Below are positions 17,989 to 26,495 of a DNA stretch of 64,000 nucleotides, piece by piece (position 1 is the first letter of the stretch; every line of letters begins with the position of its first letter). Made by a program: the position numbers and the translations under genes. Location: assembly GCF_020539485.1 (NCBI RefSeq), contig NZ_JACDXU010000001.1, positions 1,633,766 through 1,697,765 on the forward strand, read 5' to 3'. The stretch comes from Fulverythrobacter ferritrahens (GTDB lineage: Bacteria; Pseudomonadota; Alphaproteobacteria; Sphingomonadales; Sphingomonadaceae). Under the pieces are notes generated by a model, which was not told where the DNA came from, did no database searches, and saw only the letters and a program-made list of their open reading frames with translations.

Positions 17989-18684
17989 TTAGAACCGAAA
18001 CTCCGTGCCGATGCCGGCGTAGGGAGAATCGCGATCGCTGCCCTCCTCACTCCCGAAGGAATATCCGCCCCGGAAAGTGAGCCGAATATCTCCTGCCTTG
18101 ATGTTGGAGAGGCTGAAGCCGACCTGCGTGCTTTTGAAATAATCGCTGCCCACCCGCGAGACTTCAGGTCCGATGAAAACAGAGCCCGTGCGCATTTCTA
18201 CGCGCCCCGCGACCCGATAGGCATTATCGCGTGTAACATATTCCGCAGTTCCCGAAACAAAGACCGGCCCCTTGCGGTCAGTAAAGGCCTCCAGCTTGAA
18301 CATCGCCGCCGCGCCTTCGCGCTGGCCGACATTAGCCCCAGTACGGTCGATATAGGCTGCTCCCGCTGAAATCCGGGTCTTCCAACCCTTGCCCGCGATC
18401 TGATAACCCACCAGCACATTTGCACGCAGCCGTTCGTTGGTAGCGCCAGATTGCGATTCCGACGAGCCATAGCTCACATCCGCGCGCAGCAGCGGCCCGC
18501 TTTCCTTCAAGGAGCCGGACAGAAGCGTTGTATAGCTCCCCGTGATATTGGCGCCATGATCGTAGATTTTCGCGGTGACGCCCAGACGCTGCACATCGTC
18601 CTTTGCATGGGCCGGCACGGCGCAGATAAGCGCCGCCGGAATGGCGCACGGCATAGCCGCGAGAATCGATCCCCTGATGTTCAT
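17989..18684 (-). CDS. BcsS-like outer-membrane beta-barrel, exopolysaccharide operon
   Basis: 231 aa from the ATG at 18684 (AAGGGGGC upstream); an earlier in-frame start at 18714 has no ribosome site. Signal peptide to about PAHA. The mature chain is a run of amphipathic strands ending in EFRF, an outer-membrane C-terminus. Segments such as VGYQIAGKGWKTRISAGAAY, EGAAAMFKLEAFTDRKGPVF and VFIGPEVSRVGSDYF resemble the alphaproteobacterial cellulose-associated BcsS family. Being first in the operon, it may be the exit pore or an accessory barrel, replacing AlgE (inference). Family call moderately sure. Confidence 0.68.
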   Translation of the reverse strand: MNIRGSILAAMPCAIPAALICAVPAHAKDDVQRLGVTAKIYDHGANITGSYTTLLSGSLKESGPLLRADVSYGSSESQSGATNERLRANVLVGYQIAGKGWKTRISAGAAYIDRTGANVGQREGAAAMFKLEAFTDRKGPVFVSGTAEYVTRDNAYRVAGRVEMRTGSVFIGPEVSRVGSDYFKSTQVGFSLSNIKAGDIRLTFRGGYSFGSEEGSDRDSPYAGIGTEFRF

Positions 18685-18814
18685 GGAAGCCCCCTTCGAA
18701 TTTGGGATTACCATGAAGGGAAACGGTTAATGCATCGTTCGGAAACTTCTCCCCCGCAAGTTTTTTCTAGGGAAAACCAGCATTATGAGCGCCGTCCTGC
18801 CTCTCCCGCGATTG

Positions 18815-19666
18815 TCAGCTACCAACGATAATTCCGCCATTGGGGTGCAGCACCTGTCCGCTCATATAGCTGGAATCCTCACAGGCGAGGAACAGGAAGC
18901 ACGGCGCCACTTCGTTCGGCTGCCCGGGCCGCCCCATCGGGGTATCTTCGCCAAAATGCGCCACCTTCTCGGGCGGGGCGCCTCCTGAAGGATTGAGCGG
19001 GGTCCAGATCGGACCAGGCGCCACCGCATTCACCCGGATGCCTTTCTCGATCAGGTTCTCGCTCAGAGAGCGCGTGAAGGCCGTGATCGCACCCTTGGTG
19101 CTGGAATAATCCAGCAACTGCTTCGATCCCTTGTACATGGTGACCGAAGTGCAATTGATGATGGCGCTGCCTTCCCTGAGATGAGGCAGGGCCGCCTGGG
19201 TGAGGAAGAACATCGAGAAGATGTTGGTCTGAAAAGTACGCCGCAATTGCTTCTCGGTGATGTGGCGGATGTCCTCATCCGGATGCTGCTCCCCAGCATT
19301 GTTCACCAGAATATCGATCTGGCCGAACTCCGCGATGGCTGCCTCGACCAGATTTCTGCAGATCGCTTCGTCTCCAAGGTCACCAGCGAGAGTCAGCGCC
19401 CTGCTGCCTTCTTCGCGAACTATCCGGGCAGTTTCCTCAGCATCGTCATGTTCGCAGAGATAGGCAATTACCACATCCGCCCCTTCGCGTGCGAACAGCG
19501 CGGCCACCGCCCGGCCGATCCCGCTGTCGGCGCCAGTTACGATAGCGACCTTGCCCTTCAGCCGGCCTGAGCCGGGATAGCGGGGCTGCCAATTGGGCTT
19601 GGGCTCCAACTCGCTCTCATGGCCGGGAAGGCCGTCTTCATGCACCATGCCGGTTGTCCGGTTCAT
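18815..19666 (-). CDS. SDR-family oxidoreductase, general-stress (YhdG/GS39) type
   Basis: 283 aa from the ATG at 19666, which follows a strong AAGGAGAG; the frame extends to 19891 but the added sequence is not SDR-like. The ~40-residue N-terminal extension with PNWQPRYPGSGRLKGKVAIV is characteristic of the YhdG/GS39-type branch. Motifs: TGADSGIGR, NNAG, catalytic Ser in INCTSVTMY, Tyr/Lys in YSSTKGA. This branch is commonly stress-induced and uses NAD(P) on small carbonyls; physiological substrate unknown. Followed upstream by three small genes on the same strand, also stress-like in character. Confidence 0.92.
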   Translation of the reverse strand: MNRTTGMVHEDGLPGHESELEPKPNWQPRYPGSGRLKGKVAIVTGADSGIGRAVAALFAREGADVVIAYLCEHDDAEETARIVREEGSRALTLAGDLGDEAICRNLVEAAIAEFGQIDILVNNAGEQHPDEDIRHITEKQLRRTFQTNIFSMFFLTQAALPHLREGSAIINCTSVTMYKGSKQLLDYSSTKGAITAFTRSLSENLIEKGIRVNAVAPGPIWTPLNPSGGAPPEKVAHFGEDTPMGRPGQPNEVAPCFLFLACEDSSYMSGQVLHPNGGIIVGS

Positions 19667-19749
19667 GAAATTCTCTCCTTGCACATGGCGCCGCGTCGCC
19701 CTTTCCAGGTAGGAGTGGAGACACGGGTCAGGTACGACGCGGCGCTGTG

Positions 19750-19784
19750 GGCGGGAGCAGAGAGTTGTGTGGGAGGCTCCCGCC
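19750..19784 (-). terminator. Hairpin between small-protein gene and SDR
   Basis: GGCGGGAGC (19750-19758) pairs perfectly with GCTCCCGCC (19776-19784) across a 17-base loop. It sits 100 bases after the stop of the 65-aa gene on the minus strand. No clear T-run. Confidence 0.35.
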
Positions 19785-19887
19785 TCACCGTTAAATGAAC
19801 CCCCGGCAAGACCCTTGCAGTCAGTTGCGAGGCTTGCCTGCCTTGGGCGTGGGCGATCCAGCTGAGCGGAAGCTTCGCTCCAAACTG

Positions 19888-20085
19888 TCAATCAATGGCC
19901 CAGAAGCCGTTTTCGCTACGCCGGATGGTGCAGAGGCGCTCCCGATCGCACCACAATTCGGCAGAGCGGTTCGGCTCGTGCCTGTCCGCTATGTTCAGGG
20001 CCGCACCGGGATCATTCGCATCGAATTCAATCGTCTGGGCGACACCGATGCCATCGTCTGAATAAATCAGCCTGTATGTGTACAT
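19888..20085 (-). CDS. Small conserved-looking protein, 65 aa
   Basis: Begins MYTYRLIYSDDGIG and ends with SENGFWAID; GGGAGC lies just upstream of the ATG. Compact, no signal peptide or membrane segment, balanced in charge. Codon use is normal for the region. Not assigned to a family. It is in a same-strand group of small genes near a stress-type SDR. Confidence 0.6.
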   Translation of the reverse strand: MYTYRLIYSDDGIGVAQTIEFDANDPGAALNIADRHEPNRSAELWCDRERLCTIRRSENGFWAID

Positions 20086-20248
20086 TGGACAGCTCCCGAT
20101 CTGGAGAGGCGATGAAACACCTCAGGAGTTCCCCTGTCGCTGTCCAAAATTTGCATGGGCCGCCGCGGCGGGCAAGCCCCCTCGCCGCCTGCCCGTCCCG
20201 ATTCACGCACGGTTCGGGCAGGCGACGTTCATTGAGCACGACGCGAGA

Positions 20249-20536
20249 TTATTCCTCTTCGTCGTCCATCATTTCTTCGCCTTCGAAGGCATCCATATCG
20301 ATCCGGCCCGAGCGGAGCATTTCCTCCTCCTTCTCTACCAGATCTGGCACGTCGCGCGGAACGAGATCGGCGGGATTGGCCTTGCCTCCCGGCTCGCTCT
20401 CTTCACCCAGCTGCAGATGCCGCGCTTCTTCAGCAATATCCTGGGCCTGCGTGCCTTGCTCATTCTGCTCGGAATTCTGCAGATCGGGATCATTATAGTC
20501 ATCCTGGCGCTGCCGGGGATCATCCTTGCTGTCCAT
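20249..20536 (-). CDS. Highly acidic small protein, 95 aa
   Basis: Starts MDSKDDPRQRQDDYND at 20536 (CGGAGTG upstream); the frame is open further up but this start gives a coherent hydrophilic protein. Rich in Asp, Glu and Gln, ending in an acidic tail (EGEEMMDDEEE), predicted largely disordered and cytoplasmic. The pattern resembles small hydrophilic stress-related proteins of alphaproteobacteria. Function unknown. 22 bases separate it from the next upstream gene, so the two are probably one transcript. Confidence 0.6.
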   Translation of the reverse strand: MDSKDDPRQRQDDYNDPDLQNSEQNEQGTQAQDIAEEARHLQLGEESEPGGKANPADLVPRDVPDLVEKEEEMLRSGRIDMDAFEGEEMMDDEEE

Positions 20537-20558
20537 GATAGCACTCCGTTTCTGCCGG

Positions 20559-20819
20559 TTACTTCCTAGATTTTGCTCCGGCCCGGCGCGATCCAGCCTT
20601 GGGCGCGGGCATCTCTTCGTCGCGCTCCTGGCGGTTATGATCAAGGCGGCGCTTGAGCGCATATCCCCCTGCCAAAGCCGCCAGCAGGCCGAACGGGCCG
20701 ATCTTCTTGAGCGCTGCCACCCCGCCTGCGCCCAAAAGCGCTCCGGCGGTGCCGTTCAAGCCGTCCACATGCCGCGCGGCGCGTTCGCCCGCATAAGCAC
20801 CGATCATTTTGCCGATCAT
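20559..20819 (-). CDS. Small basic protein with hydrophobic glycine-rich centre, 86 aa
   Basis: Start ATG 20819 has an ideal AAGGAGGACC ribosome site. The middle (LNGTAGALLGAGGVAALKKI, then GPFGLLAALAGGYALKRRL) is Gly/Ala-rich and could form one or two short membrane helices; the C-terminus is strongly basic (MPAPKAGSRRAGAKSRK). No family assigned. First gene of a short minus-strand run with the acidic 95-aa protein; opposite charges of the two products may indicate interaction (inference). Confidence 0.65.
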   Translation of the reverse strand: MIGKMIGAYAGERAARHVDGLNGTAGALLGAGGVAALKKIGPFGLLAALAGGYALKRRLDHNRQERDEEMPAPKAGSRRAGAKSRK

Positions 20820-21243
20820 CTGGTCCTCCTTCCGTTGCCAGTGTGTGTTTCCGTCGATCTGTCAGAACTCTGCCCCGGCATCGCTCCGGGGTTGCTACGG
20901 GGTTCATGAGATCAACGGACACGGCGGCAAATGGCTCCGCCTGCCATGGCAGGACGCCGCAAAGCGCGCACAGCCAGTCCCGCGGCAGGAGGGGCCGATC
21001 TAATGATCGAAGTTTTCCGGCTTGCGCCAGTTGATGCGAGGGAAGGCTCCCGCGCCCCCGAAAGACGCGCGGGATCACTTTACATTGCAAGCCGAACGCA
21101 GGCCATGGCGGGGCAAGGAAACCGCCATCGCGCCTGCAGGCGGAAAGACGCGGAACCGTGGTTGGGAAACCGCGCCGGTCACACCTGCAGAGATAATCGC
21201 GCCAGCGGCCCTGCAGCTTCGGCAGCACCACGGCCCGTGCCGC
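20820..21243. other. Intergenic region, no supported gene
   Basis: 424 bases between the 86-aa gene start and the MreB-like gene end. Short frames here lack ribosome sites and recognisable sequence. A small inverted repeat CCCCGG-catcgct-CCGGGG lies at 20873-20891. It should hold the promoter for the small-protein genes; I see no clear -35/-10 or GGAAC/CGTT stress-sigma signature. Confidence 0.5.
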
Positions 21244-22308
<1,065 letters not shown>

Positions 22309-22455
22309 TTATCCGGCTCAGAACCTTCGCCTGGCCAGACATAATCTTCTTGTTATTATCGATAGCAACAGTGAGGTATTGCGATCTGAATCCCAGACCA
22401 ACCGCATACCCCCTGTTTACTGCAACGCAGCCAGAACGGAGCGCCTCCCGCCAGC

Positions 22456-23781
22456 TCAGGCCCTTTTAACTGCGGCGAGCTGCGCCTCCATGAATTCCCG
22501 CTCGTTGTTTTGATTGCTGACTTCTTTCTCAAGCTCGAAAATCTTGAAGTTCAAGGATTCCAGCACGTCTTGATGCGCTCTGGTTTTATCCTCAAGCTCT
22601 TCGGTAAGCCGCGCGACTTCGGTTTCGAGCTTCTTGTTTTCGTTTTCTCTCTCACGGAGAAGCTGGCCCAGAGCATCCAGTCGAGTAGACATGGCGAGCC
22701 GCGATTGATCTATCTGCTTCTTGGCATCCAGTGCGGCTTCGAGATTTGTCGACAGACGCGCGTTCTTGGTTTCGAGACGATTGATAGTCACTTCGCTCTT
22801 GTCGCAATTTTCGTTCAGCTGCCGAATTTGGGCAGCGAGCTTTTCATTATCCAGCTTCAGATCGCCATTGACCTGCTCCAGCATTTTCAGGCTGGCCGAC
22901 ATCTGCGCCTTCTCGCCCTTGAGGGCTGCAACCTCGCGATCGCGCTCTTTCGTCTCTGTCTGATACTTGTCGAACAGCCTGGAGAATTCGGTCCGGCTTT
23001 TGGCGGCTTCATCCTCTCGCTCCAGCGCGAGCTGGCTCAGGCTTTTGTTCTCGGCTGACAAAGCCTCGATGCGGTCCTTGAGTTCTGCGGCCTCATCCTC
23101 GTGCGTCCGCACCGCGAACTCATAGTTCTCGCACCGATTGGAAAGAAGAATCGTTTCCTCAAGAGCTTCCTTGAGCTTGGCCGCCATTTCCGAGATTTCT
23201 CGCGAATCCGTTTCGGCACGCTGCTTGAGCAGTCCAACTTCCATGCGAAGCCCCTCGGCTGCATCCTGGGCGGACTGCAACTGGCGAGCGGTTTCCGTAG
23301 AAAGCTCATCGGCTTCCTTCTTCGCGAGATTGAGAAGATGGTGACGCTGCTCCAGGTCACTCAGATTGGTCTGGTGCTTTTGCAGGTCCCGCGACACATC
23401 GTTGAGGCGGACCTCCAACTCTGAAGCAGTCTTGGAAAAACGGTCAGCCGACGTCGCCGCGTCGTGATATTTTTCCTGAAAATGGTCCCGCTCCTGAACG
23501 AGTACCGCATTGGCCAGGGCAAGCTTGCGATGCTCCTCGAAGATTTGCGCGAGTTCGTCTCTCAACGACACCATGCGCCCGGTAAATTCCTGAAATCCCG
23601 AGAAGCCCTGAATCACGGTGGCCATCGAATAGTCGATGTTCTGCTGAATTTCGGCCAGTCCGCGGATACTGCTCTCATCCGGACGATCCAGCTCGGAACG
23701 AGATGAGCCATGATCCTTACCTGATAATTCCTCTCCTAAAGAAGCCTTATCTCTAATGAAAATATCAAATATCGTTCCCAT
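22456..23781 (-). CDS. Long coiled-coil protein, crescentin-like (intermediate-filament-like)
   Basis: 441 aa. The first ~60 residues are not helical-repeat (MGTIFDIFIRDKASLGEELS...); from about residue 70 to the end the chain is nearly continuous heptad repeat rich in Glu, Lys, Leu, Ala and Asn (e.g. LKLDNEKLAAQIRQLNENCD), with no Pro-rich break, enzyme motif, signal peptide or membrane helix. Size and build resemble Caulobacter crescentin (457 aa), a filament that curves the cell in an MreB-dependent way. The downstream MreB paralogue supports a cytoskeletal role. Homology to crescentin is not proven by coiled-coil character alone. The upstream region is exceptionally AT-rich. Confidence 0.7.
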   Translation of the reverse strand: MGTIFDIFIRDKASLGEELSGKDHGSSRSELDRPDESSIRGLAEIQQNIDYSMATVIQGFSGFQEFTGRMVSLRDELAQIFEEHRKLALANAVLVQERDHFQEKYHDAATSADRFSKTASELEVRLNDVSRDLQKHQTNLSDLEQRHHLLNLAKKEADELSTETARQLQSAQDAAEGLRMEVGLLKQRAETDSREISEMAAKLKEALEETILLSNRCENYEFAVRTHEDEAAELKDRIEALSAENKSLSQLALEREDEAAKSRTEFSRLFDKYQTETKERDREVAALKGEKAQMSASLKMLEQVNGDLKLDNEKLAAQIRQLNENCDKSEVTINRLETKNARLSTNLEAALDAKKQIDQSRLAMSTRLDALGQLLRERENENKKLETEVARLTEELEDKTRAHQDVLESLNFKIFELEKEVSNQNNEREFMEAQLAAVKRA

Positions 23782-23829
23782 TGTCTGCCCCCATTTTCAT
23801 TTCTAATTTTCATCTAAAAAATAATAAAG

Positions 23830-23845
23830 AACAATTCCCATTGTT
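23830..23845. promoter_or_regulatory. Inverted repeat upstream of the coiled-coil gene
   Basis: AACAAT-TCCC-ATTGTT, perfect 6-bp arms, 49 bases before the coiled-coil start codon within the AT-rich stretch. Possible operator; the cognate regulator is unknown. Confidence 0.35.
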
Positions 23846-24180
23846 ACTAATTTTTATTGCGGATTAACCATTGGCAACTTCACGCAAGCGGAAAAGTAAT
23901 CATTTATTTATCAAAAATAATTCTTTATTTTTAATTGCTTATATTTGCGTTTGACTCGGATCATCAGCATGATGCAACACCAGTTTGCGCCACGCTAGTC
24001 GGAAAATGTTAATTTGCTTCGAATGGGCGTCAGGGCACAGCTCCCCAGGAGGGGTATCTGTTTTTCGAAGCACAAGTTTCTTGAGACAGGCCTATCAGGA
24101 AGCGAGCGTGGATATTCGGATGGCAACCCACGCCCCAAAAGACCGGCGAGGAAGCAGTATTGGTATAAAACGCTTTTCTT

Positions 24181-24396
24181 TCAGATGCATATACTGCGCA
24201 GCAAAACCATCTGTCGGTATCTGCCTATGGCAGCTGCATAATCTTCATCCCCCTTGCGGCGTACTGTCCACATGGCCAATGATACCTGTACATCTGTATA
24301 GGCATCCCTGAGGAAGGCTCGGCCCCGGCGCTGCCTAAAACTAAGGGAAGCCAAATGCGTTCCGATCCTGTATAGGGCCCGCAAAGCTGCCAACAT
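24181..24396 (-). CDS. Possible small protein, 71 aa
   Basis: Frame MLAALRALYRIGTHLASLSF... ending AAAIGRYRQMVLLRSICI reads like a genuine small helical protein (DAYTDVQVSLAMWTVRRKGD), and no other gene occupies this stretch. Against it: no ribosome site before the ATG at 24396 and no family recognised. Doubtful. Confidence 0.25.
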   Translation of the reverse strand: MLAALRALYRIGTHLASLSFRQRRGRAFLRDAYTDVQVSLAMWTVRRKGDEDYAAAIGRYRQMVLLRSICI

Positions 24397-24513
24397 AGAG
24401 GGCTGGCTGGGCAGGGTATTGTCCCGGGGGGCCCGGGCTGGCGTATGGCCGCCACCAAACTTATTAAATCGCCCAGCATCGCGTTTCGCGCGGTGCCAAT
24501 CACTGTGAGTTGA

Positions 24514-26307
24514 ATGACCTTTTCCAATCTCCCGCCGATCCTCGGCGAAGCTCTTGCCGAACGCGGCTACGCCCAGCCCACGCCTGTTCAGGCCGCCGTG
24601 CTGGAACCTGAAGCGCTTGGCCGCGATCTGGTGGTTTCCGCCCAGACCGGTTCGGGCAAGACCGTCGCCTTCGGCCTGGCTATGGCCAGCGAACTGCTGA
24701 ACGAGGCAGGCACAGCCGCCGGAACCGGGCGCCCCAAGGCGCTTGTGATCGCCCCCACGCGCGAATTGGCCCTGCAGGTCAGCCGCGAGCTTGCCTGGCT
24801 GTATGGCAAGGCCGGCGCACGGATCGCCACTTGCGTGGGCGGCATGAATCCTTCGCAGGAGCGCCGGGCGTTGCATGCGGGCGCGACTATCGTGGTTGGC
24901 ACTCCGGGCCGCCTGCGTGATCATCTTGAGCGCGGTGCGCTCGACCTCTCGCAACTGGCCGCCATCGTGCTCGATGAAGCGGATGAGATGCTCGACATGG
25001 GCTTCCGCGAGGATCTGGAAGAGATTCTGGACGCTACGCCCGAAACGCGCCGCACTCTGCTGTTCTCCGCCACCATGCCCCGCCCGATCGAAGCGATGGC
25101 CCGCCGTTACCAGAACGACGCGCTGCGTATTTCCACGGTCGGTAATGATCGCGGCCATGGCGACATCGCCTATCAGGCGGTCACCGTCTCCCCGTCCGAA
25201 ATCGAAAACGCGGTGGTCAACCTGCTGCGCTTCCACGAGGCGGAAACGGCAATCCTGTTCTGCGCCACGCGCGACAATGTGCGCCACCTGCACGCCACGT
25301 TGCAGGAGCGCGGCTTTGCCGTGGTCGCCCTGTCGGGCGAACATTCGCAATCGGAACGCAACCAGGCCTTGCAGGCCCTACGTGACCGGCGCGCAAGGGT
25401 ATGCGTGGCAACAGACGTGGCCGCCCGCGGGATCGACCTGCCCTCGCTCAGCCTGGTGATCCATGTCGAGATTCCCCGGGATGCGGAAACGCTGCAGCAC
25501 CGTTCTGGCCGAACGGGTCGCGCGGGCAAGAAGGGCACCGCCGTGCTGATCGTGCCCTTCCCGCGCCGCCGCCGCGTGGAATCCATGCTGCAACATGCGC
25601 GCATCAACGCCGAGTGGATTTCAGCGCCCGGCCCCGACGAAATTCGTGCGCAGGATCGCACGCGCCTGCTTTCCGCCCTGCTCGCCCCCGTGGAGGTGGA
25701 CGAGACCGATCGCGAATTGGCAGACGCCCTGCTGGCCGAACGCAGCCCGGCAGATATCGCCGCCATGCTGGTGCGGGCCCATCGTGCTTCCCTGCCCGAG
25801 CCGGAAGAACTGATGGAGAACACGCCCGAAGCACGCCGTGCCGCGCAGAAGGAGCGGCACCGCCCCGGTTTCGAGGACGCCGTGTGGTTCCGCATGAATG
25901 TCGGCCGTCGCCACAATGCCGATCCCCGCTGGATCCTGCCGCTGCTCTGCCGCCGCGGGCACATCACTCGCAACGAGATCGGCGCGATCCGTATCGCCCC
26001 CAACGAGACGCATTTCCAGGTGCCTCTCGCCGTCGCCGCCAAGTTCAACGCCGCGCTGAAGCGCACGGCGGGCGGCGAAGGGGATGAGGAAGGCGTGCTC
26101 ATCGAACAGTCGAACGAAGCTCCGCGCGAAGCCGCACGCCGCAATCGCGAGCATGGGCGCGATAACGCCGCCGGCGCGGCCGGAAGCTATGCCCGTCCCC
26201 GGCACCCGCATAAAGGCAACGGCCCCCGGCAGGACCGCGAAGGCGGCAAGCCCGCACCCTGGAAAGGCAAGAAGAAGCCCTTCCACGCCGGCAAAAAAGA
26301 CCGGTGA
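24514..26307 (+). CDS. DEAD-box ATP-dependent RNA helicase with DbpA-type RNA-binding domain
   Basis: 597 aa. RecA-like core in order: Q motif YAQPTPVQ, Walker A AQTGSGKT (43-50), PTRELALQ, TPGR, DEAD (154-157), SAT, then second-lobe motifs ATDVAARGIDLP and HRSGRTGRAG. Residues ~455-510 (WFRMNVGRRHNADPRWILPL through HFQVPLAVAAKFNAAL) match the DbpA RNA-binding domain that targets 23S rRNA helix 92 in E. coli; the tail is basic and low-complexity (KGKKKPFHAGKKDR). Role: ribosome assembly or cold-shock RNA remodelling. The long leader region upstream may carry cold-type regulation (inference). Confidence 0.93.
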   Translation: MTFSNLPPILGEALAERGYAQPTPVQAAVLEPEALGRDLVVSAQTGSGKTVAFGLAMASELLNEAGTAAGTGRPKALVIAPTRELALQVSRELAWLYGKAGARIATCVGGMNPSQERRALHAGATIVVGTPGRLRDHLERGALDLSQLAAIVLDEADEMLDMGFREDLEEILDATPETRRTLLFSATMPRPIEAMARRYQNDALRISTVGNDRGHGDIAYQAVTVSPSEIENAVVNLLRFHEAETAILFCATRDNVRHLHATLQERGFAVVALSGEHSQSERNQALQALRDRRARVCVATDVAARGIDLPSLSLVIHVEIPRDAETLQHRSGRTGRAGKKGTAVLIVPFPRRRRVESMLQHARINAEWISAPGPDEIRAQDRTRLLSALLAPVEVDETDRELADALLAERSPADIAAMLVRAHRASLPEPEELMENTPEARRAAQKERHRPGFEDAVWFRMNVGRRHNADPRWILPLLCRRGHITRNEIGAIRIAPNETHFQVPLAVAAKFNAALKRTAGGEGDEEGVLIEQSNEAPREAARRNREHGRDNAAGAAGSYARPRHPHKGNGPRQDREGGKPAPWKGKKKPFHAGKKDR

Positions 26308-26315
26308 AAGGTACG

Positions 26316-26338
26316 GCGGGCAGGAATCCCCTGCCCGC
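26316..26338 (+). terminator. Intrinsic-type hairpin after helicase
   Basis: GCGGGCAGG-aatcc-CCTGCCCGC, a perfect 9-bp GC-rich stem eight bases after the helicase stop. Only short T content follows (ATCCTATCT). Confidence 0.6.
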
Positions 26339-26464
26339 ATCCTATCTCGACAGACGAGCAGGCGCCGCGATCCAGCGGCCCCTGAGGGTCAACAACACCC
26401 CGAGCCGGGCCGCCAAGGGCAAATGGGGCCGATTTCCAGTTGCCTAACACCAAAAGCTGGCCGA

Positions 26465-26487
26465 TCCCCCTAGGCAAATAAGGGGGA
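26465..26487 (+). promoter_or_regulatory. Hairpin covering the MFS ribosome-site region
   Basis: TCCCCCT (26465-26471) pairs with AGGGGGA (26481-26487); the right arm is the purine-rich GGGGGAG just upstream of the ATG at 26496, so folding could limit translation. A second AAGG lies outside the stem. Confidence 0.35.
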
Positions 26488-26495
26488 GTTAAAGG

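Larger units (their letters stand above)
23782..24513. other. Long intergenic region with AT-rich island
   Basis: 732 bases between the divergent coiled-coil and helicase genes. Bases ~23790-23960 are strikingly AT-rich (TTATTTATCAAAAATAAT-type runs) against the GC-rich surroundings and hold the coiled-coil gene promoter. The right half returns to normal composition; it may contain a small minus-strand gene (24181-24396) and must hold the helicase promoter and leader. No tRNA or recognisable riboswitch seen. Confidence 0.6.

Noticed and set aside
18685..21000. EcfG-type stress promoters (GGAAC-N16/17-CGTT) before the small stress-like genes
   Set aside because: No correctly spaced match found on the minus strand upstream of any of these starts.
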